A DNA stretch of 64,000 nt from Planomonospora_B alba. GTDB taxonomy: Bacteria; Actinomycetota; Actinomycetes; Streptosporangiales; Streptosporangiaceae. How positions within the stretch are numbered: the first letter of the stretch is position 1; each line of letters begins with the position of its first letter. The position numbers and the translations under genes are program-made. A model generated the notes under the pieces. The model did no database searches. It was not told the DNA's origin and was given only the letters and a program-made list of their open reading frames with translations. The stretch covers positions 62,001 to 126,000 of the forward strand of contig NZ_BAAAUT010000011.1 of the NCBI RefSeq assembly GCF_039534085.1, written 5' to 3'. This document shows, in pieces, positions 18,300 to 27,079 of this stretch.

Positions 18300-19585
18300 C
18301 GACTCTCACCCCGGTCCTCACCGCGAACTGGGACCGGCCCGACTCCTTCACCCTGGCCGGCTACGGCGGGGACTACAAGGCCGCCAAGAAGGCGCTGGGC
18401 ATGGACCCCGACGCCGTCATCCAGGCGGTCAAGGACTCCGGCCTGCGCGGCCGCGGCGGCGCGGGCTTCCCCACCGGCATGAAGTGGGGCTTCATCCCGC
18501 AGGGCGACGGCAAGCCGCACTACCTGGTGGTCAACGCCGACGAGTCCGAGCCCGGCACGTGCAAGGACATCCCGACGATGATGGCCAACCCGCACGCGCT
18601 GGTGGAGGGCGTGATCATCACGTCCTACGCCATCCGCGCGAACCAGGCCTTCATCTACGTGCGCGGCGAGGTCCTGCACGTCATCCGCCGCCTGCACGCG
18701 GCCGTGCGCGAGGCCTACGAGGCCGGCTTCCTCGGCAGGGACGTCTTCGGCTCCGGCTACGACCTGGACCTGGTCGTCCACTCCGGCGCGGGCGCCTACA
18801 TCTGCGGCGAGGAGACGGCTCTGCTCGACTCGCTCGAGGGATATCGCGGCCAACCCCGTCTCAAGCCTCCGTTCCCGGCGGTGGCGGGCCTGTACGCCTG
18901 CCCGACCGTCATCAACAACGTCGAGTCGATCGCGACTGTTCCCTCGATCATCGCCAACGGCCCGGAGTGGTTCTCGGGCATGGGCACGGAGAAGTCGTCC
19001 GGCTTCGGCATCTTCTCCCTGTCCGGCCACGTCACCCGGCCCGGCCAGTACGAGGCGCCGCTCGGCATCACGCTGCGCGAGCTCCTCGACATGGCGGGCG
19101 GCATCCGCGCCGGCCACCGGCTGAAGTTCTGGACCCCCGGCGGGTCGAGCACGCCGATCTTCACCGACGAGCACCTGGACGTCCCGCTCGACTTCGAGTC
19201 GGTCGGCGCCAAGGGCTCGATGCTCGGCACCCGGGCCCTGCAGATCTTCGACGAGACGACCTGCGTGGTCCGCGCGGTCATGCGGTGGACGGAGTTCTAC
19301 GCCCACGAGTCCTGCGGCAAGTGCACCCCCTGCCGGGAGGGCACCCACTGGCTCAAGCAGGTGCTCAAGCGGCTGGAGAAGGGGCAGGGCACCGAGGAGG
19401 ACCTGACCACCATCACCGACATCGCCGACAACATCCTGGGCCGGTCCTTCTGCGCCCTGGGTGACGGCGCGACCAGCCCCATCCACTCGTCGGTGAAGTA
19501 CTTCCGCGACGAGTACCTCAAGCACTTCGAGATCGGCGGCTGCCCGTTCGACCCCGCCCTGTCCACGGTGTGGGGGGCCAAGTGA
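18296..19585 (+). CDS. nuoF: NADH-quinone oxidoreductase subunit F
   Basis: A 429-residue NADH- and FMN-binding subunit, the entry point for electrons. The glycine-rich motif LRGRGGAGFPTGMKW (near residue 50) and GAGAYICGEETALL (near residue 166) form the nucleotide sites. ESCGKCTPCREGT in the C-terminal part plus a later Cys (SFCALGD) bind cluster N3. Confidence 0.97.
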   Translation: MTTLTPVLTANWDRPDSFTLAGYGGDYKAAKKALGMDPDAVIQAVKDSGLRGRGGAGFPTGMKWGFIPQGDGKPHYLVVNADESEPGTCKDIPTMMANPHALVEGVIITSYAIRANQAFIYVRGEVLHVIRRLHAAVREAYEAGFLGRDVFGSGYDLDLVVHSGAGAYICGEETALLDSLEGYRGQPRLKPPFPAVAGLYACPTVINNVESIATVPSIIANGPEWFSGMGTEKSSGFGIFSLSGHVTRPGQYEAPLGITLRELLDMAGGIRAGHRLKFWTPGGSSTPIFTDEHLDVPLDFESVGAKGSMLGTRALQIFDETTCVVRAVMRWTEFYAHESCGKCTPCREGTHWLKQVLKRLEKGQGTEEDLTTITDIADNILGRSFCALGDGATSPIHSSVKYFRDEYLKHFEIGGCPFDPALSTVWGAK

Positions 19586-19641
19586 GGACGTACCGCCGCG
19601 ACACCGTTTCGGTCGTGGGGCCGACGGAGGAGGCACCATGA
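19582..19641 (+). other. 19-codon mini-ORF bridging nuoF and nuoG
   Basis: GTG at 19582 overlaps the nuoF stop and opens a 19-residue frame (VRTYRRDTVSVVGPTEEAP). Its TGA at 19639-19641 overlaps the nuoG start (ATGA). It covers the whole gap and contains nuoG's GGAGGAGG ribosome-binding site. Confidence 0.35.
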
Positions 19642-22067
19642 GCGTCGAACCCACCACCCCGGCCCAGCGGCCGGCGGAGCTGGTGACCCTGACGATCGAC
19701 GGGTTCCAGGTGAGCGTCCCGAAGGGGACGCTGGTCATCCGGGCGGCCGAGCTGCTCGGCATCCAGATCCCGCGCTTCTGCGACCACCCGCTGCTGGACC
19801 CGGTCGCCAACTGCCGCCAGTGCCTGGTGGAGATCCCGGACGCGGGCAACGGGCGCGGCTTCCCGAAGCCGCAGCCGTCCTGCGCCACCGAGGTCGCCCC
19901 CGGCATGGTCGTGCAGACCCAGCTGACCTCTCCCGTCGCGGAGAAGGCGCAGCGCGGCGTCATGGAGTTCCTGCTCACCAACCACCCGCTCGACTGCCCG
20001 GTCTGCGACAAGGGCGGCGAGTGCCCGCTGCAGAACCAGGCCATGTCCAACGGCCAGGGCGAGTCGCGCTTCCAGGAGAAGAAGCGCGTCTTCGAGAAGC
20101 CGGTCCCGCTCTCCACCCAGGTGCTGCTGGACCGCGAGCGCTGCGTGCAGTGCGCGCGCTGCCTGCGCTTCTCCGACGAGATCGCCGGTGACCCGCTCAT
20201 CGAGTTCTTCGAGCGCGGGGCCAAGGAGCAGGTCGGTACGGCCGACGGCAGGCCGTTCCAGTCCTACTTCTCGGGCAACACCATCCAGATCTGCCCGGTG
20301 GGCGCGCTGACCAGCGCCGCCTACCGCTTCCAGGCCCGCCCGTTCGACCTGGTCACCACCCCCACCGCCTGCGAGCACTGCGCCAGCGGCTGCGCCCTGC
20401 GCACCGACCACCGGCGCGGCAAGGTCACCCGCCGCCTGGCCGGGAACGACCCGGAGGTCAACGAGGAGTGGAACTGCGACAAGGGCCGCTTCGCCTTCGC
20501 CTACACCAACCAGCCGGACCGGCTGAAGACCCCGCTCGTCCGTGACGAGGAGGGCCGCCTGGTCCCCGCCTCCTGGCCCGAGGCGTTCGCCGTCGCGGCC
20601 AGGGGGCTGGCCGCCGCCCGCGGCCGCGCCGGCGTGCTGGTCGGCGGGCGCGTCACCGTCGAGGAGGCGTACGGCTACGCCAAGTTCGCCCGGATCGCGC
20701 TCGGCACCAACGACGTCGACTTCCGGGCCCGGGCGCACTCCGAGGAGGAGGCGCGCTTCCTGGCGCACGCCGTCGCGGGCAAGGGCATCGAGGTCTCCTA
20801 CCGCGACCTGGAGAGCGCTCCGGCCGTGCTCCTGGTGGGCTTCGAGCCCGACGAGGAGTCGCCGATCGTCTTCCTCCGGCTCCGCAAGGCCTTCCGGAAG
20901 AAGGGCCTGAAGGTCTTCTCGGTCGCGCCGTTCGCCACCTCCGGGCTGGCGAAGATGGGCGGCACGCTCGTGGAGGCGGTGCCCGGCACCGAGGCGCGGG
21001 TCCTCGCGGACCTCGCGGGCGCTTCCTCGGACTCCGCGGCCGCCGAGGCGATCCGCAAGCCCGGCGCGGTCATCCTCGCCGGTGAGCGGCTCGCCGCCGT
21101 CCCCGGCGCGTTCTCCGCGCTGCTGGAGCTCGCCGAGGCGAGCGGCGCCCGGCTGGCCTGGGTCCCGCGCCGCGCCGGCGAGCGCGGCGCGCTGGAGGCC
21201 GGCGCGCTGCCGAACCTCCTGCCGATCGGCCGCCCGGTGACCGACGCCGACGCCCGCGCCGAGGTGGCCCGGGCCTGGGACGTCACCTCGCTCCCGGAGA
21301 CCCCGGGCCGCGACACCTCCGCCATGCTGGCGGCGGCGCTCGGCGGGGAGCTCGACGCCCTGGTCGTCGCCGGTGTCGACCCCTACGACCTGCCCGACCC
21401 GGACGCCGCCCTGGCGGCGCTGGAGAACACCCCGTTCATCGTCAGCCTGGAGCAGCGCGCCAGCGCGGTCACCGACCGCGCCGACGTGGTGCTGCCGGTC
21501 GCCACGGTGGTCGAGAAGTCGGGCACGTTCGTCGACTGGGAGGGCCGCGGCCGTACCTTCACCGAGGCCATCCCGGTCCCGGGCGTGATGAGCGACCTGC
21601 GGATCATCTCCGCGATCGCCGACCACATGGACGTGCACCTGGGCCTGCCCGACCCGACCAGCGCCCGGCGCGAGCTCGCCGCGCTCGGCTCGTGGCGGGG
21701 CGCCCGGGCCGCCGCCCCGCAGGCCGCGCCGGCGCAGCCCGCCGCGCCGCGGGCCGGTGAGGCCGTGCTCGCGACCTGGCACCAGCTGCTCGACGACGGC
21801 CGCCTCCAGGTGGGGGAGCCGTTCCTGGCGGGGACCGCTCCGCTGGCCGAGGCGCTGCTGTCCCCGGCCACCGCGGCCGAGGCCGGCGTCGCCGACGGCG
21901 ACAAGATCACCGTCACCACCGGGAAGGGCTCGCTGAGCCTGCCGGTGCGGATCGCCGCCCTGCCCGACCGGGTGGTGTGGCTGCCGGCCAACTCCGGCGG
22001 CCGCTCGGTGACCCGCGACCTGCGCGCCGCGGCCGGTGACATCGTCAAGATCGGAAGTGCCTCATGA
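19638..22067 (+). CDS. nuoG: NADH-quinone oxidoreductase subunit G
   Basis: An 809-residue large peripheral subunit. The N-terminal [2Fe-2S] domain has CDHPLLDPVANCRQCLVE. It is followed by the His/Cys cluster motif LDCPVCDKGGECPLQ, the [4Fe-4S] motif RCVQCARCLRFSDEIAG, and CEHCASGCALRT at the start of the molybdopterin-oxidoreductase-like domain. The final ~120 residues include an Ala/Pro linker and a small beta domain. The stop overlaps the start of a mini-ORF that leads to nuoH. Confidence 0.96.
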   Translation: MSVEPTTPAQRPAELVTLTIDGFQVSVPKGTLVIRAAELLGIQIPRFCDHPLLDPVANCRQCLVEIPDAGNGRGFPKPQPSCATEVAPGMVVQTQLTSPVAEKAQRGVMEFLLTNHPLDCPVCDKGGECPLQNQAMSNGQGESRFQEKKRVFEKPVPLSTQVLLDRERCVQCARCLRFSDEIAGDPLIEFFERGAKEQVGTADGRPFQSYFSGNTIQICPVGALTSAAYRFQARPFDLVTTPTACEHCASGCALRTDHRRGKVTRRLAGNDPEVNEEWNCDKGRFAFAYTNQPDRLKTPLVRDEEGRLVPASWPEAFAVAARGLAAARGRAGVLVGGRVTVEEAYGYAKFARIALGTNDVDFRARAHSEEEARFLAHAVAGKGIEVSYRDLESAPAVLLVGFEPDEESPIVFLRLRKAFRKKGLKVFSVAPFATSGLAKMGGTLVEAVPGTEARVLADLAGASSDSAAAEAIRKPGAVILAGERLAAVPGAFSALLELAEASGARLAWVPRRAGERGALEAGALPNLLPIGRPVTDADARAEVARAWDVTSLPETPGRDTSAMLAAALGGELDALVVAGVDPYDLPDPDAALAALENTPFIVSLEQRASAVTDRADVVLPVATVVEKSGTFVDWEGRGRTFTEAIPVPGVMSDLRIISAIADHMDVHLGLPDPTSARRELAALGSWRGARAAAPQAAPAQPAAPRAGEAVLATWHQLLDDGRLQVGEPFLAGTAPLAEALLSPATAAEAGVADGDKITVTTGKGSLSLPVRIAALPDRVVWLPANSGGRSVTRDLRAAAGDIVKIGSAS

Positions 22068-22144
22068 GCCGGAGAGAACCCGACGCAGTGAGCGGAGCGG
22101 TCCGCGAGGTGCGGGCGGTCCGCGTAGCGGACGAGGAGCGGTGA
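22064..22144 (+). other. 26-codon mini-ORF between nuoG and nuoH
   Basis: ATG at 22064 overlaps the nuoG stop (ATGA) and opens a 26-residue Arg/Val/Glu-rich frame closing at 22144, 7 bp before the nuoH ATG. The underlying DNA has the near-repeat GCGGTCCGCG twice. It contains the GAGGAG that serves nuoH. Confidence 0.3.
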
Positions 22145-22151
22145 GCGACCC

Positions 22152-23537
22152 ATGAACACGTCTCTTCTCGCGGCCCCGGCCGACATGCCGGGCATCGCCG
22201 ACTTCGGCAAGGACCCGATCGGGATCGTCATCCTCAAGGCCGTCGTCATCTTCGTCGTCCTGATGCTGGGCGTGCTCTTCGGCGTGTGGTTCGAGCGCAA
22301 GCTCATCTCCCGCATGCAGAACCGGTACGGCCCCAACCGGGCGGGCAAGTTCGGCATCATCCAGTCGGTCGCCGACGGACTGAAGATGGGTCTGAAGGAA
22401 GACCTGATGCCGCGGACCGTGGACAAGGTGATCTACTTCATCGCCCCGGTCGTGCTGGCCACGCCCGCGTTCATCGCCTTCTCGGTCATCCCGATGGGCC
22501 CGAAGGTCTCGATCTTCGGCACGGTGACCCCGCTCCAGCTGACCGACCTGCCGGTCGCGGTGCTGCTGGTGCTGGCCATGGCCTCCATCGGCGTCTACGG
22601 CATCGTGCTCGCCGGGTGGGGCTCCCGCTCGCCGTACGCGATGCTGGGCGGTCTGCGGGCCAGCGCCCAGGTGGTCTCCTACGAGATCGCGATGGGCCTG
22701 TCGTTCGTCGGCGTCTTCCTCTACGCGGGCACGCTGTCCACCTCGGAGATCGTCGCGGCGCAGGCCCAGGGCAACACGATCACGCTGGGCGGGCTGGACA
22801 TCCCGATGCCCTCCTGGTACATGGTCCTGCTGATCCCGTCCTTCCTGATCTACATCATCACGATGCTGGGCGAGACCAACCGGGTCCCCTTCGACCTGCC
22901 CGAGGGCGAGGGCGAGCTGGTCGGCGGCTTCCAGACCGAGTACTCCAACTCGCTGAAGTTCGCCGTCATCATGCTCGCCGAGTACGTCAACGTCTTCGTG
23001 GTCTCGGCCGTGTCCATCACCCTGTTCATGGGCGGCTGGCGGGCCCCGGCCCCGATCAGCACCTTCTGGCCGGAGGCCAACACCGGCTGGTGGCCGCTGC
23101 TGTGGTTCTTCCTGAAGATGGTGCTGCTGTTCTCCTTCTTCGTCTGGGCGCGCGCCTCGCTGCCGCGGGTCCGCTACGACCAGCTGATGGCGCTGGGCTG
23201 GAAGATCCTCATCCCGCTCAACCTCGGCTGGATCATGCTGGTCGCCACCGTCCGCGCCATGCAGCTGGAGGGCACCGACCGGACCGCCGTGATGATCATC
23301 GCCTCTGTCATCGTCGTCGGCGCCTTCGCGATCTGGTGGCGCTTCGACAGCGTCCTGCAGAAGCGCAGGGAGGCCAGGGCCGCCCAGATCGAGGCGGAGT
23401 TCCGCCAGCTCGGCGAGGACCCGCAGGCCGGCGGCTTCCCGGTGCCGCCGCTCGACCTGCCGCACTACCACGGCGCAACGGCCGCGCACCAGGTGCGTGC
23501 GAACAAGACTGCGGAGGTTCCCAGTGGGAGCAACTGA
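22152..23537 (+). CDS. nuoH: NADH-quinone oxidoreductase subunit H
   Basis: A 461-residue membrane subunit next to the quinone cavity, with about eight helices. Family signatures are FERKLISRMQNRYGPNRAG (near residue 50) and ETNRVPFDLPEGEGELVGGF, the conserved acidic loop. The C-terminal ~75 residues are a hydrophilic actinobacterial tail. It overlaps nuoI by 14 nt. Confidence 0.97.
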   Translation: MNTSLLAAPADMPGIADFGKDPIGIVILKAVVIFVVLMLGVLFGVWFERKLISRMQNRYGPNRAGKFGIIQSVADGLKMGLKEDLMPRTVDKVIYFIAPVVLATPAFIAFSVIPMGPKVSIFGTVTPLQLTDLPVAVLLVLAMASIGVYGIVLAGWGSRSPYAMLGGLRASAQVVSYEIAMGLSFVGVFLYAGTLSTSEIVAAQAQGNTITLGGLDIPMPSWYMVLLIPSFLIYIITMLGETNRVPFDLPEGEGELVGGFQTEYSNSLKFAVIMLAEYVNVFVVSAVSITLFMGGWRAPAPISTFWPEANTGWWPLLWFFLKMVLLFSFFVWARASLPRVRYDQLMALGWKILIPLNLGWIMLVATVRAMQLEGTDRTAVMIIASVIVVGAFAIWWRFDSVLQKRREARAAQIEAEFRQLGEDPQAGGFPVPPLDLPHYHGATAAHQVRANKTAEVPSGSN

Positions 23538-24039
23538 TTGGCTGAACCCCGTCAAGGGGTTCGGCGTGACCTTCCACACGATGTTCAAGAAGGTCCCGAC
23601 GGTCAACTACCCCGAGGAGAAGCGGCCCACGGCTCCGCGCTTCCACGGCCGGCACCAGCTCAACCGCTGGCCCGACGGCCTGGAGAAGTGCGTCGGCTGC
23701 GAGCTGTGCGCCTGGGCGTGTCCGGCCGACGCGATCTACGTGGAGGGCGCCGACAACACCGAGACCGAGCGCTACTCCCCGGGGGAGCGCTACGGGCGCA
23801 CCTACCAGATCAACTACCTGCGGTGCATCCTCTGCGGTCTGTGCATCGAGGCGTGCCCGACGCGCGCCCTGACCATGACCAACGAGTACGAGCTCGCCGA
23901 CTCGTCCCGCGAGGCGCTGATCTGGACCAAGGAGATGCTCCTGGCGCCGCTGAGCGAGGGCATGGAGGCCCCGCCGCACGCGATGCGTCTCGGCGAGACC
24001 GAAGAGGACTACTACCGGCTGGGACGTACCAATGGGTGA
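23524..24039 (+). CDS. nuoI: NADH-quinone oxidoreductase subunit I
   Basis: A 171-residue ferredoxin-like subunit that carries clusters N6a and N6b. Two C-x2-C-x2-C-x3-CP motifs are visible: CVGCELCAWACP and CILCGLCIEACP. I chose the GTG at 23524 because GGAGG lies 6 nt upstream; it overlaps nuoH by 14 nt. An ATG nine codons further upstream adds only an Arg-rich stretch. Confidence 0.96.
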   Translation: MGATDWLNPVKGFGVTFHTMFKKVPTVNYPEEKRPTAPRFHGRHQLNRWPDGLEKCVGCELCAWACPADAIYVEGADNTETERYSPGERYGRTYQINYLRCILCGLCIEACPTRALTMTNEYELADSSREALIWTKEMLLAPLSEGMEAPPHAMRLGETEEDYYRLGRTNG

Positions 24040-24868
24040 GACCATCACGTTCTGGGTGCTGGCGGTCGTGTCGGTGGCCGCCGCGCTCGGACTCGTCTTC
24101 AGCCGCAAGGCGGTCTACTCGGCGCTGATGCTCGGGCTGGTGATGCTCTCGCTGGCCGTGCTCTACGCCGTCCAGGACGCGCCCTTCCTCGCCGCGGTGC
24201 AGATCATCGTCTACACCGGTGCGGTCATGATGCTCTTCCTGTTCGTGCTGATGCTCGTCGGCGTGGACTCCTCCGACTCCCTGGTGGAGACGATCAGGGG
24301 GCAGCGCTTCTGGGCCGCGCTGGCGGGCCTCGGCTTCGCCGCGCTGCTCGTGCTCGGCGTCGGCAACGCGGTCTTCGGCACCGCGCCAGGCGTCGGGCAG
24401 GCCGCGCAGGCCAAGGGCGGCAACATCCCCGCCCTGGCAGAGATGATCTTCACCCGGCACGTCTTCGCCTTCGAGGTCACCTCGGCGCTGCTGATCACCG
24501 CGGCGCTCGGCGCGATGGTGCTGGCCCACCGCGAGCGCACCCGGCCCAAGGCCACGCAGCGCGACCTGGCCCGCGCCCGCTTCGCCGGCCCGCAGCCCTC
24601 GCCGCTGCCCGGCCCCGGCACCTACGCCCTGCACAACGCGATCGACATGCCGGCCCTGCTGCCGGACGGCTCGGTCTCGGCCAAGTCCATCAACCGGGTG
24701 CTCGCCCGGCACGAGCTGGAGGAGGGCTACACGCCGACCGACCCGGAGAAGGCCGAGCTCATCCGCCAGGCCCTGGCCAAGGGCGAGCAGGAGGAGCGCG
24801 ACAAGGGCGTCGAGCCGGAGCAGCCGCTCCAGGTGAAGGACGCCATCATCAAGGAGGACGGCGAGTGA
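24032..24868 (+). CDS. nuoJ: NADH-quinone oxidoreductase subunit J
   Basis: A 278-residue membrane subunit with five helices in its first ~170 residues, including YTGAVMMLFLFVLML with the conserved pi-bulge region. The ~110-residue hydrophilic C-terminal tail is longer than in E. coli NuoJ, as usual in actinobacteria. Overlaps nuoI by 8 nt and nuoK by 4 nt. Confidence 0.95.
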   Translation: MGETITFWVLAVVSVAAALGLVFSRKAVYSALMLGLVMLSLAVLYAVQDAPFLAAVQIIVYTGAVMMLFLFVLMLVGVDSSDSLVETIRGQRFWAALAGLGFAALLVLGVGNAVFGTAPGVGQAAQAKGGNIPALAEMIFTRHVFAFEVTSALLITAALGAMVLAHRERTRPKATQRDLARARFAGPQPSPLPGPGTYALHNAIDMPALLPDGSVSAKSINRVLARHELEEGYTPTDPEKAELIRQALAKGEQEERDKGVEPEQPLQVKDAIIKEDGE

Positions 24869-25161
24869 CCACCCACTACCTGGTGCTCTCCGCGCTGCTG
24901 TTCTCGATCGGGGCCCTCGGCGTGCTGCTGCGGCGCAACGCGATCGTGGTGTTCATGTGCGTGGAGCTCATGCTCAACGCCTGCAACCTGGCGTTCGTCA
25001 CCTTCGCCGGGCAGCACGGCAGCCTGGACGGCCAGCTCATCGCCTTCTTCGTGATGGTGGTGGCCGCGGCGGAGGTCGTGATCGGCCTCGCCATCATTGT
25101 GATGATCTTCCGAACCCGCAGGTCGGCGTCCGTGGACGACGCGAACCTGCTGAAGTACTAA
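24865..25161 (+). CDS. nuoK: NADH-quinone oxidoreductase subunit K
   Basis: A 98-residue membrane subunit with three helices and the conserved intramembrane glutamates in FMCVELMLNACNL and AAAEVVIGLAI, part of the proton path. GTG start overlapping the nuoJ stop (GTGA). Confidence 0.96.
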   Translation: MTTHYLVLSALLFSIGALGVLLRRNAIVVFMCVELMLNACNLAFVTFAGQHGSLDGQLIAFFVMVVAAAEVVIGLAIIVMIFRTRRSASVDDANLLKY

Positions 25162-25171
25162 GAGGTGGCCG

Positions 25172-27079
25172 GTGGAATCTCCTGTTGAGATCCTCACGCA
25201 TGCCGGTGGGGCGATCGGCTACTCCTGGCTGATGATCGCCCTGCCGCTGCTCGGCGCCGCGATCCTGCTGCTGGGCGGCCGCCGTACCGACCGGTGGGGC
25301 CACCTCCTCGGCGTCGCCATGTCGCTGGCCGCCTTCGCGGTGGCCGTCGCCTCCTTCGTGGAGCTGACCGGCCTGCCGGAGGGCGAGCGCCGCCGCGGGG
25401 TCGGGCTGTTCGAGTTCATCCCCGGCATGGTGGACCTGGGCGTGCTGATCGACCCGCTCTCGATCAGCTTCGCGCTGCTGATCACCGGTGTGGGCTCGCT
25501 GATCCACATCTACTCGATCGGCTACATGTCGCACGACCACGACCGCCGCCGGTTCTTCGCCTACCTGAACCTGTTCGTCGCGGCCATGCTCCTGCTGGTG
25601 CTGTCGGACAACTACCTCGGCCTGTTCGTCGGCTGGGAGGGCGTGGGTCTCGCGTCCTACCTGCTGATCGGCTTCTGGCAGTTCAAGCCGAGCGCGGCCA
25701 CCGCCGCCCAGAAGGCGTTCATCATCAACCGCGTCGGCGACTTCGGCCTGCTGATCGCGATGTTCACGATCTGGACGACGTTCGGCTCGCTGGCCTTCCG
25801 CGACCTGGGCGCCGACGTGACCACCCAGGCGTCCGAGGGCACGCTGACCGCCATCGGCCTGCTGCTCCTGCTCGGCGCCTGCGGCAAGTCCGCCCAGCTG
25901 CCGCTGCAGGCCTGGCTCCTGGACGCGATGGAGGGCCCGACCCCGGTCTCGGCCCTCATCCACGCCGCGACCATGGTCACCGCCGGCGTCTACCTCGTGG
26001 TGCGCTCCGGCGCCTTCTTCGAGGCCGCCCCGACCGCGCAGCTGGTCGTCACCATCGTCGGCGTCGCCACGCTGCTCGCCGGTGCGATCATCGGTTGCGC
26101 GAAGGACGACATCAAGAAGGGCCTGGCCGGTTCGACGATGTCGCAGATCGGCTACATGATGCTCGGCGCGGGCCTCGGCCCGGCGGGCTACGCCTTCGCG
26201 ATCGGCCACCTGATCACGCACGGCTTCTTCAAGGCCAACATGTTCCTCGGCGCCGGCTCGGTCATGCACGCCATGAACGACGAGGTCGACATGCGCCGGT
26301 ACGGCGGGCTGTTCTCCGTCATGAAGATCACCGCGGTGACCTTCATCATCGGTTACCTGGCCATCATCGGCTTCCCGCTGCTGTCCGGTTACTTCACCAA
26401 GGAAGGCATCATCGAGACGGCGATGCACGAGGGCGGCCCGATCCTGGGCTGGCTCGCCGTGGTCGGCGCGGGCATCACCGGCTTCTACATGTCGCGGATG
26501 GTCTTCATGACCTTCTTCGGCAAGCGCCGCTGGGCCGACGACGCCCACCCGCACGAGTCGCCCGCCGTGATGACCTGGCCGCTGATCATCCTGTCCATCG
26601 GCTCGGTCTTCCTCGGCGCCTTCCTGGTCCTCGGCAACCGGTTCATGATCTTCCTCTCCCCGGCCGTCGGCCGGCCGGCGGAGCTGCCGGAGTTCCACTT
26701 CCTCAGCGTCACCGGCCTGGCCACGCTCGCCCTGGTCGCCGCCGGCGCCGCCTTCGCGTGGTTCCGGTACGGCGCAGCCGAGGTGCCCGCGGTCGCGCCG
26801 CGCGGCTCCTTCCTCACCGCCTTCGCCCGCCGCGACCTGTACGGCGACGCGCTGAACGAGTCGCTGTTCATGCGGCCCGGGCAGTGGCTGACCCGCCTGT
26901 CGGTCTTCGTCGACAACCGGGGCATCGACGGCCTGGTCAACGGCCTGGCCGCGGGCATCGGCGGGACCTCCGGGCGCCTGCGCCGGGTGCAGACCGGCTA
27001 CGCCCGCTCCTACGCCTTGTCCATCTTCTTCGGTGCCGCAGTGGTCGTCGGAGCGCTGCTCTACGTAGGGAACATGTGA
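25172..27079 (+). CDS. nuoL: NADH-quinone oxidoreductase subunit L
   Basis: A 635-residue antiporter-like proton-pumping subunit, the most distal, with about 16 helices. The signatures NYLGLFVGWEGVGLASYLLI and LLGACGKSAQLPLQAWLLDAM contain the key Glu and Lys. The long lateral helix should be in the C-terminal third. GTG start with an AAGAGGTGG site; the stop shares a base with the nuoM start (TGATG). Confidence 0.97.
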   Translation: MESPVEILTHAGGAIGYSWLMIALPLLGAAILLLGGRRTDRWGHLLGVAMSLAAFAVAVASFVELTGLPEGERRRGVGLFEFIPGMVDLGVLIDPLSISFALLITGVGSLIHIYSIGYMSHDHDRRRFFAYLNLFVAAMLLLVLSDNYLGLFVGWEGVGLASYLLIGFWQFKPSAATAAQKAFIINRVGDFGLLIAMFTIWTTFGSLAFRDLGADVTTQASEGTLTAIGLLLLLGACGKSAQLPLQAWLLDAMEGPTPVSALIHAATMVTAGVYLVVRSGAFFEAAPTAQLVVTIVGVATLLAGAIIGCAKDDIKKGLAGSTMSQIGYMMLGAGLGPAGYAFAIGHLITHGFFKANMFLGAGSVMHAMNDEVDMRRYGGLFSVMKITAVTFIIGYLAIIGFPLLSGYFTKEGIIETAMHEGGPILGWLAVVGAGITGFYMSRMVFMTFFGKRRWADDAHPHESPAVMTWPLIILSIGSVFLGAFLVLGNRFMIFLSPAVGRPAELPEFHFLSVTGLATLALVAAGAAFAWFRYGAAEVPAVAPRGSFLTAFARRDLYGDALNESLFMRPGQWLTRLSVFVDNRGIDGLVNGLAAGIGGTSGRLRRVQTGYARSYALSIFFGAAVVVGALLYVGNM

